Made by a program: the position numbers and the translations under genes | The notes under the pieces: model-generated | Told to the model about the DNA's origin: nothing | Seen by the model: only the letters and a program-made list of their open reading frames with translations | Database searches by the model: none | In this document: positions 37,361-47,905 of the stretch, piece by piece | Layout: each line of letters starts with the position of its first letter | Position numbering within the stretch: the stretch's first letter is position 1 | NCBI RefSeq assembly: GCF_050908995.1 | Contig: NC_135130.1 | Coordinates: forward strand, 6,999,001-7,063,000 | Length of the DNA: 64,000 bases | Source of the DNA: Andrena cerasifolii | Taxonomy: Eukaryota; Arthropoda; Insecta; Hymenoptera; Andrenidae | Direction of reading: 5' to 3'

Positions 37361-40300
37361 CTAACTGAACCAGATTGCCCCATCTTTTCCTCGGTGGAAA
37401 ATAAAATCGTATACTAACTGGTAACTTCTGCTACTATTGCTAACGTCCACCGTGTCTTTGCTAGTATAACTGATAGCGGCTAAACATCGTTCTTCATCGG
37501 CGCGCTGATCCCGACAGGGTCCCTGACACTTGCCAAACTTGCTCCTCCAATAATCCTTCAATCTCCCCCACCACCCTTTGCGATCATCCTGCGACCGGCA
37601 CGTGTCGGGCTTACAATAATCCTTATTCTCGTATAAAACCGCAACTCTACCGCCAGAAACAAAACAGTACAGTGGCACCAATCGCTAATTAAATAAAGCC
37701 AAATCCAAGAGACCTACGGATGATTCTGTGGCTCGCACGGAACACATTCGTCCGAGTGTTTCATCAGGAATCTGTAGCAAACCAAGCTGAGGCCCACCAG
37801 CAACCACACCAGCAACGCGCTCACTATGGCAATCGATATTAACTCCGTCGTGCCCAGCGTGATCCCCGTATCTTCGTCTAAATTCATAACAAAAAATCGG
37901 ATATGCGGAATAAAGTTTTAAGAAATTCCCAAGTCTAAGCAACGAAGGCACAGCTTTCCCCGCGTCACCTTTATAAAGCGGTGGCGCGCCTTCATCTGGC
38001 TCGAGGATCGGTTGCTCGCCTATTTTGGGCATCATCTGATAGCTACCGCTTTTTCCCGACTTCGATAGACCGGTTCCCACACCTGGGGCAGGAGAGCTAC
38101 GTGAACGAAAATCGACGAGCGAACAAAACAGGTGTTACCTGATTCCTCCAGAGTGGCCACCACCCTTAAAACGCCGCCGAACGCTGGGTACCATTTATCG
38201 TCGTCGAAGTGTGGTTGTACCTAAAGAGACGGTAACGCGGGGCCACTGTTAGTTGCCGAGAGGAGATGCAGAGGTGTGGAATGCTTTTTAAACGATCTTT
38301 TCATTCATGCTTTGCCTGGTGTCCACTTTGTTCAAGTGGAGCTTAGCAATGGTTCTTAATCCTTTCGCTACGGCGTACATTTCCGCGAAAGAGCTTCTTC
38401 TATTTTGTTTTTATTCAAACTACTGGAGACGCTGACTAAAGTCGACGCTAGGATCGGCAGCTGGTTCGGGGACGCCGACTAAAGGCGGCGCTAGGATCGG
38501 CAGCTAGTTCCGGGACGCCGACTAAAGGCGGCGCTAGGATCGGCAGCTAGTTCCGGGACGCCGACTAAAGGCGGCGCTAGTGCGCACAGGTCGTCGCATG
38601 AATGCCGATTATAGTCGGCGCTCGTAGCGAAAGGGTTAAGGGGCTTGATGTTTAATTGTTGGGTGTTTCGTTGGTGGTGTGAGTGTATTTCGCGTAGGTA
38701 ATAAAGGATGCCACTTTCGATCACAGCGACTCACAACGTACGGATTGCTGCAGCCAGTTGAAAAGCTGCTGGTTGAACGACTGCAGCCCCGTTTTCGATT
38801 TCGACTTCGAAGCGATGCACTTCACGCTGGCTACGTAATATTTCACCAGCACGAAGGCTGACTGCTCGCTGTGTAAGGACTGCAAGCTCTCCTTTTTGAA
38901 AGGCAACGCGATGCTGAATAGAAAAATTCTTGTTTGACGCTGGTGAAGGTCGACGAGCGCGAAAATTCGATACCTATTCGGTTCCACGTCGTCGTCCAAA
39001 AAGGGAAGGGGGATGACGATCGATCCTTCGTCCCCTGCAGCCTCGCCGTTGTGCCCTTCGAAACGGGAGGAGATATCGAATGATTCATGCGTTCGAGGGA
39101 ATTTCTAATCTTTGCTAACTCTTTCGATGTAATTCTCACGCGCTCACCGGAATTCCGAGTTCTGCGCAGCTTCTGCTTCGACGGGTGCCTCTTTTTATTC
39201 TTGAACGCGAAACGCTGCAGCTCTCGATCGTTGTAACTCATCTTAGCTGCGATATGAAACGTAATAATAAAGCGTATAAAGCAAAATTAAAACCGACTTG
39301 GAAATAATAAAAAGTGAAAAATAATTTCTTCCCTTAATTAATCTGCGACTCTCGATTTTTTTAAGTCGCCGCCAGATTGGCACAGTGCAAGTGATGAGGC
39401 GCCTACTTAAAAAAATTGAGAGTCGTAGATTAAATAAGGGAAGAAATTATTTTTTAATTTTTATTTTTTTCAAGTTGGTTTTAATTTTTTTATTTTTGAC
39501 TTTTTAGTTTTATATGTATTGACACCTCGTGCTGAGATGTGCGCGTACGTGCATAAAATAATAATATTATAATAATTAGGTGACAATAGTCTTTATTATT
39601 AACCAACTGGCAAAGTATTGGACCAATGTTGATGCAGTGCAGGACCACCAGGGCATCGCCTTCTTTCGAATAAAAAAAAGATCATCAAAATCGGTCCATA
39701 TGCTGAGGAGTTATGCGGAGACAAACATATAAAAAGAAAATACATACGGGTCGAATTTATAACCTCCTCCGTTTTGGAGTCGATTAAAAATTGACTAGCT
39801 AATCTATATTCAAATACCCAAATTTCAATCTGACTCTCATAATTGAAAATATAACTGATTTTCATAATTCAAAGGTCCTTGTAGAAAACACTGTAGTGCC
39901 AAAATTAAAAAAAAATTCATCGGAAAATCTTCTACGTGCCAATGATAATAAAATTTGATTTTTGGCACTTATAGTGTTTCCTACGATGATTCTTCAATTA
40001 TTCGAAGAACCCAATGAAGATCTATCAAGGGTAGACTTCGACCACCAGCTAACTTTAAAGCCACCCTTAGAATTCACCGCTATCAGCGATATCCACCACA
40101 AATGAAACCAATTTCCCTGAAACTTGCGGGAGCAATCCCCATCAGACAACAATTCCCTGAATAATCCATGAGGAGGAATAGTGGAAACATCCCTTACACG
40201 AGGGGTAGGTAATAATGCCAGCGCACGCAACAGACGTTCTCGGCGGCGTGATGACGATCGGCGGGACTTTCGTTCGCCTGATCTCCCTGGAAGGTCTCAG

Positions 40301-41088
40301 CCACCCTGCGCCGTTGCTTCGCAGGAAAAGCTTCAGCTCGTCCTGCAGCTCGAACAGCTTCCGCGCGTTCCGATACTTTATGTTGCCGGCGTAATAGGAG
40401 TGCCTGGTGAGAGGCAGGATATAAACTTGCAAGTAGCCCCCCATAGTGTCTGCGAGGGCTTTCAGCATCAGGTGCTTCGTTTTTCCTATCGACAGCTTCC
40501 GCACGCTCTCCAAACAGATGTGAAAGTAATCCATCAGCAAGGCGATGTACTGGTCGTTCTCATAATTTAGGACTTTCACCTGGGGAACGAGTTGGGCAGA
40601 TATTCTTAGGAGGAAAGCCTTAGTGCTCCTTTAAGGCGCAATTACTGGGAATGGAAATCACTGGGATTACATGAACAAATTGATGTTACAGTAAAAGAAT
40701 TCTAACGGGACAAAGTTGAGGATTAAATAACGCAAGATCACCTTTGGCAGTAAATCTTGGAACATTCTTCTACTGTTCAGCATGATGAACTCCTCCTTGG
40801 TCCAGCAATGTTTAACAGCGTCACCTTTCTCGAATAAAACCGTGCCAATGTTTTGCTCATGCCGCAAACTCTTGACGCCCATTACTCTAATAACATGTTA
40901 CAAAACACGGTTCGATGATACTGATCTCTATTCTTAACTATTAATTAATTTGATGTCTTTGAAACTCGGGTAGACATAGTTTCCTACGAATAATTCAGGG
41001 TGGCTGTACGATTGCTGAAGTACCTGTCTACGTTATCGAAAGTAGTTGCCGCAAACAACAGGAACAACCGCAGGAGGCATGATCTCAT
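37361..41088 (-). CDS. Unidentified type I membrane protein (nine exons, ~541 aa)
   Basis: I do not recognise this gene, but the model is internally consistent. Exons: 41,088-41,024; 40,886-40,742; 40,579-40,198; 39,246-39,148; 39,034-38,742; 38,220-38,139; 38,082-37,969; 37,877-37,718; 37,646-37,361. All have GT-AG boundaries and matching phases. The N-terminus MRSCLLRLFLLFAATTF looks like a signal peptide. A luminal part of about 390 residues follows, with acidic DDD motifs and an aromatic KWYPAFGG motif. One membrane helix lies near residues 406-428 (LISIAIVSALLVWLLVGLSL). The last exon adds a tail with CKPDTC, KCQGPC and a basic-tryptophan stretch (KGWWGRLKDYW). If the last 71-nt intron were not spliced, a TAG at 37,714 would end the protein at about 446 aa. 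It lies about 470 bp downstream of Spt5 on the same strand. Confidence 0.6.
38356..38639. mobile_element. TTAA-bounded inverted-repeat element E
   Basis: The left end TTAATCCTTTCGCTACGGCG and the right end, on the other strand, TTAACCCTTTCGCTACGAGC are near-identical inverted repeats. Length is 284 bp. Its interior is mostly a 43-bp tandem array. It sits in intron 5 of the membrane-protein gene. Confidence 0.8.
38428..38580 (+). repeat. 43-bp tandem array inside element E, ~3.5 copies
   Basis: Units start at 38,428, 38,471, 38,514 and 38,557, exactly 43 bp apart. Each begins GACGCCGACTAAAGGCGGCG and contains the imperfect palindrome GCCGACTAAAGGCGGC. A related palindrome (GCCGATTATAGTCGGC) lies near the element's right end at about 38,603-38,618. 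Confidence 0.92.
39285..39487. repeat. 203-bp foldback repeat in intron 3 of the membrane-protein gene
   Basis: The left arm (AATTAAAACCGACTTG through ATTTCTTCCCTTAATTAATC and CTCTCGATTTTTTTAAGT) is the reverse complement of the right arm ending CAAGTTGGTTTTAATT, about 80 bp per arm. The loop of about 40 bp contains GATTGGCACAGTGCAAG. Confidence 0.85.
39600..39790 (-). mobile_element. Degenerate retrotransposon-tail fragment
   Basis: The stretch carries TTCGAATAAAAAAAAGATC, then CAAAATCGGTCCA, AGTTATGCGGAGACAAACAT, and GTCGAATTTATAACCTCCTCC-TTTTGGAGTCG in order. This series is a familiar 3' tail of insect non-LTR retrotransposons. No intact reading frame remains. The exact family is uncertain. 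Confidence 0.5.
39870..39995. mobile_element. 126-bp inverted-repeat element, copy 2
   Basis: Related to 21,944-22,085. The two share GTCCTTGTAGAAAA at the left, GCCAAAAT then an A-run, TTCTACG-CCAATG in the centre, and TTTTTGGCACTT-TAG-GTTTCCT at the right. AATT flanks both ends (39,866-39,869 and 39,996-39,999), again a 4-bp A/T duplication. Confidence 0.75.
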
Positions 41089-41390
41089 GCTCCGATCGGT
41101 GAATCCTGGATGTGGATCAATAAGATCTTCCCTTGCCGAGTGTTGTAAAATTTACAGCGGTCCGATGAGCGTGCCGTGATCATTATCCCGTCGCGTTTTG
41201 CTTGGGTTTGTTACGCAACTAGTTTCAGATCAATGAACCCTCTAGCGAGCAACTTATAATTACGCAACTTTAGGTGGCACAAGGTGTGGGCATTACTTCA
41301 GACCGTGTGAAATTCATTCTCGATATTATTCATCTGTATCGGTACAATCGATCCTGAGGAGAGGGTTTAGGTGATCTTTACAGTAATGTG

Positions 41391-41396
41391 TTTATT
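41391..41396 (-). terminator. Spt5 poly(A) signal
   Basis: AATAAA on the minus strand about 165 nt past the Spt5 stop codon and upstream of the next gene's ATG at 41,088. Confidence 0.5.
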
Positions 41397-41561
41397 TTAC
41401 ATAACTTGTGCACTATTTGAACATAACAGGGGGTAAAACGCGGAGAGGTCAGCAGTGTCGACGGAATTCCAACGTCGTCCAAGTAATCCTAGCTATCGTC
41501 TTCAAAACTGTCGTCCGCGGGCTCGTTCTGTGATGTCTGATGATTCTCGTGGAATGAGGAA

Positions 41562-44500
41562 TTACGTGCTGGGTGCTTTCATTTTGCACAGGAACCGCAG
41601 GTGCAGCATCTTCACTTCGTCCTTGCCCATTTTCACCACACCTTCCTGATTGTCTATGGACAGCAGCGTGCCCACCGCCTCCCTGTCTTCGCCGATCAGC
41701 ACCTTCACTCGATCGCCGCGGGATGGAACGACGGGCTCCAGTTCCTCGCACACCAGGTTCACGACTCTGTCCTCCACTGGGAGGAAGACGGAGCACATGG
41801 CGCCCTGTTGACAAGCCGCGGACATTATACCCACGCGAAACCAGAAACTCTGTGTAAAGTATCGGCAGAAGCACTCACGGATATTCCACGAATAACGCCC
41901 TGTTGCCCAGCAAGCGCAGGGTCCTGGTGAGAGTCCCTGATTCGAACCTCGATATCCGTGGTGTGCCACTCGGTGCCTCCTATGACCCCAGCTCCTACAC
42001 CAGTATCCAGCCCAGCGCCTGGCGTCTGCGGATTGTACGGACTGCCTGCGACTCCTGTGAGGAACAATGCCGCAATCGCTTAAAAACACTCTCAGAAATG
42101 GAGATAAATCGAAGGAACGACACTTACCAGGTGTCATAGGGCTGTAACCCATCGGCGACGGCGTAGCAAACGCCCCATGGGGGCTAGTAGTATACCCAGT
42201 GCCGCTTGGTGAAGGAGTGGCGACGTAGCCTGCAGGACTTGGACTCGCGGTGGCGCTACCCGCTGGGCTGGGACTAGGCTGGTACGAGCTGAAGCTCTGC
42301 TCTGAACCATACATCGTGCCAGGGGTTTGCGGCGTGAATGGTCCGCCAGTGGGAGGGTAACCAGGCGCGTAACCTGGCGACCCTCCTTCCTCCATGCTGT
42401 AGCCGTCGAAGTCGTTCGTCCTTGCGGGAGTGTTGGTGACTGCTGGATCCCAGGCGCCTGACTGCCCCGGTGTGCGCGAACCATCGTGGGACGGTGTCAT
42501 CGAGCCGTAATGAGGCGTGCGGGAGCCATCTGTGGATAGAAGATTAGCATTGAACGGGACTCTTCACGCTCCAAACTCTGCTGACTCCAGGGTCTGAGAT
42601 ACTAAGGTCGGATTCAGATATATTAGCCGGTCGATTCGTTTTCGCGAACAGCGATCGAGGAGAAATCAGCCACCACCATCTGACAATCATGGATTTGTCA
42701 GTTGGAGTTGCGTGGCTCCCGAAGAGTAAGGTGTAGCTGTGTGGCTTTTATTTATTGTTAGCATAATAGTTGTGTGCGTTACGAAGCCATGCGTAGAACA
42801 ATACGAGATGAAGTTATCGAGAAAGAATCAATGTTCTGACTAATAAAACTCCTGAATTTTTTCGAAGCTAACGCACACCTATTCTGCTGTATTTCTACGC
42901 TAAGAACTCGGTTTGGCCTACACGTCAGGAGCTTGGCGCTATCACCACCTCTTCTGACTAACTCTTGTTCTGCGAGAGCGAGTCAGGAAACGTCGAGAAA
43001 AGGAGCACCGAGACGGGCAAGAATACCCCTCACGAAACTCACCGGCCAATATATGTGAATCCGACCTCAGGCTCCATTGATCCACGATACTCACTTTCGT
43101 ACATAGGTGTCTGGGACCCGTGCATGGGTGTCTTGGACCCATCCCTGGCGTACATCGGCGTCTGTCCACCAACACCGTAGGCTGGCGTCCTGTTGTAGCT
43201 GCTGAACCCGCCGTCCTTCGTTGGCACGCCGACGTTCGCGATGTGCGACCTGTCCACGGATATGGTTTGGCAGGTGGAGTGCAACTCCACGCGCGCGGTC
43301 GTCTCCGTTGCATCCTTCACGATTCCAACGTTCCCCTTGTAAGGTCCACCTGTTATTTTGATGGTGGTGCCTATGAGCTCCCGGTCGCGACGGGCTCCTC
43401 CGCCGCGGCCCCTGCCTCTTCCACCTCCGCCTCTTCCGAAACCACCTCTGTAAATAAGGGAATGCGATTTGTCGATGAAAGGGCTGCATTTAAGGATGGA
43501 CTGTGATTTTTAATAGTCACTGATAAAACGGTATTACTAACCCACTGGGATGCATCGGGGAGGCAATCCTAGGCGACATAAAGCCTGCCACAGGTGACAT
43601 GGACGTTACGCTGGACTTGTTTCCGCCAGACAGCTGCAGGTGCCTCGTTTTGCAAACGAATATCCCGCCGTTGTCCACGAACATGCGCGAGTGCAGGAAC
43701 GCGAAACTCCTGTACAGGTGTTTGATCTCGCCGCCTCTCCCAGCGTGCGGCCCGTCCACCACTTTCACAATGTCCTTCTTCTGTATGGTGTTCTGCTGGG
43801 AATCCAACGCCACGGCGTTCCTATTCTCCCGCCGTTTCGTGAGTCCCTGAGGCCTGGCCTCGATCACCTTGCCGTGCATGGAGAGCACGTGGAAACTCTC
43901 GCGTTCAAGTCGAACGATCACTCCCACTGTTTGCGCGTCTAATTGAACCAGGTCGCCCCACTGGAACTGCCCTAAACTGTCCACTCCGGTCGCCATGTCC
44001 GAGCACAGCTGCAAGTCCCGGGGGAGGACCTCCAGCTCGTGCATCGATAGATCAGAAAACAGGACCACCCTGTTCTGTTCCACTCGCACTATCAGACCGG
44101 TGTCGCCCTCGTACCTTCCTGCTACGACCTACGAATAATTGAACGAGTTTAGGTGGAAAGTTAGAGGCTCTTTTACAGCATTCTTCTGAATCTCACCTTT
44201 ACGTGATCGCCCATGGTGAAGTATTTTCGTAACTCCGACGCTTGGAACTCCAACGCCTCTTTAAGCTCCTCGTGCTTTGGCATAACCATTATCATGTTCC
44301 CATCTATGGAGACAATCTTTCCTTGCAAGTTTATCAATTCACCTTCGCACACTTCGACATTGTCTCCCGTGCTGAAGGAATGCGTCACCGCTGAATCGTC
44401 TTTGTTATTGGAAGCACCAGTTCCTGGGCCTCCGCTTAAATCTATTTCAACACCTTCCGGAGCCTCTTCGAACCTTTCTAATTCAGAAAGTGTTGGTTTC

Positions 44501-46237
44501 ACGCCCTCCGCGATAATCGCGCTGGTCGTGAAATTTTTGTACAAGAACCTGGAACAGATTAAACATTTACAAGAAATATATAAATACCGAACAATCAAGT
44601 AAATAGTTTCTAACAAAACATACCCTTTTCTACTGTATCTGTTCCCCTCAAAAATCAAGAAATCACCATCGCTGGTAACTTCCCCACCAATGGCGCGAAT
44701 CGCTTCGGGGTCGAATGGCTTCGCTGGTGGCCTTCTTTTCTTCTTGCGTTTCAAGGCTTCGGATTCGCTTTGAGCTGTTCTCAACGCTCCACGCGGCCTG
44801 GTATAGTCGATTCTGGGTAACAGTTTCAAATGGACCTGATTCTGCGCCAAGTCCACGTAATCGACTTGAGCTATGTCATCTTTATAAATCCCTCGCTTCA
44901 GTCTGACCCACTGCTTGGCCTTCAAGCCTGTCTGCTCTTTAACTACGCGCAGCACGTCAGTCATTTCCTTGATCGGTACCATCTGCTGCTTCCAAATACC
45001 CATTCGCAAATTCCCTACATTCTCGATCGCAGCTTTTACGTGCGCCTGCTTGTACGCTTCTATGTAAATGTAACCCTTCACGCCTTCAGGTGCGACGACA
45101 GACTTAATCTGAAGAGGTTCGTCTGAAAAACGAGATCATATAATTAGAAACAAAATAGAAATGTTTATTAACCGAGAATGTGAGAACGATGACGGTGCGT
45201 ACTTGAAAACTGATAAGTTATGAACTTCCTCATTAGAAGAAGCACAGTAGATTTCTCTTCTCCAATGCGGCATTTCACCATCCAAAGATTTGGGTCTTTA
45301 ACACCCGGCAACAGAGTTTGCTGAGTGATCTCGTCGCTCATTTCCTCACCGCCATCGCCAAAATGACGAGCAGCCACCGACTCGTCTGCGTACTTCTTCC
45401 TCAAGTATTCTTCTATTTCGTCTTCCTTTTGGGAACTGATGAATGCGACAGACATTAGTCCCGCGATAAACAACCTTGAAATATTTAAAGCCACGTAGAT
45501 ACTTACTCCCAAAGACTGGTGCCCCTGCGCCTTCCTTCGATCTCTCTCGCAGTGGGACCAAGCTCGTCAACTTCGTTTCCCACGATACCGATCTCCTGCG
45601 CCCCTTCTTCCCACTCGTCATCATCCTCAACCTCGTCGTCAACTTCAGCCTCGTCAATAATAAACCCGCCATACTTGTCTTTCTTCTTTTTCTTCCGAGG
45701 TCTGTCATCATTTTCCTCCTCTTCTTCCTCGTCATATTCGCTGCTGCCGTCAAGATCTTCGCCTGCGCATACAGAGACACGAAAGGTGACAACCGAGATT
45801 CGTACGTTACAAGCTACTCGCAACTCGTCGCTGCTTCACCTTCGGGCTCTTCTTCTGCCTCCACCAGCTCCTCGTCCCCAGACCTGGCTTCCTCCGCCTC
45901 GTCAGCTCTGCCATCCTCCGAGCTACGAAGTCATGTTGAGTATTGTTAATGAGCCATGGATGGCCCTGCAAATAGCGCTTTGAAATTGCTGGCAATTTAA
46001 AATGTTCACTCACCCGGAGGCCGATCGAGATCGAGATCTTGACCTAGACCCGCTCCTAGACCTCGATCTAGAGGGACTTCTGCTACGAGAAACGCTACGG
46101 GATCGCTCACCGACGCTACCAGCATCGCTGCCAGCTGCGGACTTCACCGAGCGATTCTCCTCCTGGTCGCTTCCGCTTCCTCCACCACCTCGATCGCTCT
46201 CGTTGTCGGACAGATTGCTCGCCTCCGAGTCCGACAT
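41562..46237 (-). CDS. Spt5: Transcription elongation factor Spt5 (DSIF large subunit)
   Basis: Spt5 pairs with Spt4 as DSIF, holds RNA polymerase II at the promoter-proximal pause and, after P-TEFb phosphorylation, supports elongation. Exons: 46,237-46,014; 45,922-45,840; 45,762-45,507; 45,435-45,203; 45,122-44,624; 44,548-44,197; 44,128-43,542; 43,447-43,095; 42,529-42,128; 42,054-41,879; 41,804-41,562. All GT-AG, phases agree, giving 1,135 aa (human about 1,087). An acidic and Arg-Ser N-terminus precedes the NGN domain (from about residue 235, [13 protein letters not shown]). KOW domains follow, with family blocks such as [30 protein letters not shown] and [14 protein letters not shown] GSxTPMY / [12 protein letters not shown] repeat region (the P-TEFb target) and the C-terminal KOW ([17 protein letters not shown]) end it. 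Nine introns are 68-94 nt; intron 8 is 565 nt. Complete and apparently intact. Confidence 0.97.
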
Positions 46238-47905
46238 TCTTCACGAGAATTACGAGAATCTCGTTAACCGTGACTCGCGAAACAGAGAATGCAACAGCTT
46301 GGTTAAGCCAACAGGGGACACGAAACAGAATAACCAAATACAAAAACTTAAGAATGGCATTCCTCCGCCTACGGCCTCTAGAGGGCAAAGTGATAATTAA
46401 GACTGCGAGATGACGTTCGTCGGGATATTATCATCACGGATCAGGTGGAGGATGGACCAACGGGCGCGGATGAAGTATAGACGCAGACTAGATATACACT
46501 CGCATCGGAAAATAAGTTGACACTGTTTAAAATCGCATAACTTTTTTAAAATTGGTCCAAACGACTCAAGTTTTTTTAGAAGCTAGCGGAATTAGTTTTC
46601 TAGGTGACGTGAAAATAAGATTAGAATGCTACGAGTGGTAGAAACTGAAAACAAATCTCATCGAAATCATTTAAAATCTAAAACGCTCTGATTGTTAGGA
46701 CTAATTTTAAGAAACATAGGCTGTACTTACGAAAACCTCCATGTTCCGAATTGGCTGAAATTTTGGAAACAGATTCATTTTGCCTAGAAAGAATGTTTCC
46801 GAAAAGGATTTTTGGTGACTTGTTACCGACACTGTTACCGACACGTTGAAGGCGGCGCGAAATACACAGAACCTGCTGTTTTCAATTGTTTTTAAAAGGT
46901 ATCGGGAATGTTGGGTCTACAATCAAACAGGTGGTTCAGTTCGTTGTGGTTCGTCGTTACTAGTAAGTCTAGGCACTCTAGGCAAACCAGAGTTAGACTG
47001 TACTTCCGAATGAACCAGACTTATTCCGACACAACGCATTGCACTTTCCAACTTGTTCCGGATATTAGTATTCGTTGGGGTTCGATTAGTGTGCGTCTCG
47101 TCTGTGGTTCGGTAATTGTCTTCATTTTTTTACCATAATACGGTAAGGTAGAATATGACATCAAAATGGTAAAAACAATTTCAAGTCGCCAAAAAACCTG
47201 CTCACAAATATTATTTCTATGCAAAATGAAACTGTTTCCAAAATTTCAGCCAATTCAGAGCATGGGAGTTTTTGGAAGTTTAGCCGAAACATGTTGCATA
47301 ATTCCATTTACTAATAGATTTTTATAGAAACACAATTTTTACTTATTTCCATATAGAGTGTACATGTAAGTTTAACTGTTTAAATAAATCCTTTTTTCCC
47401 TTCTTTCTACATGTGTATATGGTTCGATTATTCTACCCCAGAGCCACTTTCCCTTTGCCCTCAATACTACTTTGGGGAATATTTGTTTAACTGACCATTG
47501 TTCATGATCAGAGGCTACTACAATCAATCAAGTTTTTCTAAAATGAAAATGAATTGTACATTTCACTTTGCAGTAGTAGTACCTTATAATTGATAAGCAT
47601 TATATATTACTCTTTAGTGTAAGCCATCAAAATCAACGATTGCACCACAAAAATTCATTTTTTATAAATTTTCCAGACCAAAATTATAAGCATTAAATAC
47701 ACAACTGTTGCTTGCATTGAACATAAAGAAACTGTCCTGTTTTTATCACATTTAATAGTTCAAAGGCAATCACCCCCATGTCGTCACCAAGGCAATGAAT
47801 AAACAGGAATTATTATCGATCCGACAAACTGTTCAAGTGCAGTTCCCTACTTCCTAGGATTACATTCGAGTCGCGTAAAAACTGAGAAACACATCCTTAT
47901 GCACC
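46238..47905. promoter_or_regulatory. Divergent intergenic region between Spt5 and the LRR gene
   Basis: Spt5 (minus) and the LRRC27-like gene (plus) start 1.67 kb apart, head to head, so both promoters must lie here. No TATA box is obvious near either ATG. The middle is occupied by a foldback repeat (46,738-47,275), which probably separates the two promoters rather than forming either. Confidence 0.5.
46738..47275. repeat. 538-bp foldback element between divergent promoters
   Basis: The left arm (CCATGTTCCGAATTGGCTGA then AATTTTGGAAACAGATTCATTTTGC) is matched by the right arm's reverse complement (CCATGCTCTGAATTGGCTGA onward). Similarity extends inward about 100 bp per arm, through GGATTTTTGGTGACTTG versus GGTTTTTTGGCGACTTG. 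The loop of about 330 bp has no coding content. Confidence 0.75.

Noticed and set aside
38843..39241. 132-codon continuous minus-strand frame starting MSYNDRELQ
   Set aside because: Only its first ~33 codons fit the gene. After 39,148 a GTGAGC donor and a CAG acceptor at 39,035 switch to the frame that continues in phase through the next six exons.
41935..41960. GATTCGAACC resembling a tRNA T-loop (B box)
   Set aside because: It lies within Spt5 exon 10 coding sequence, with no cloverleaf around it.
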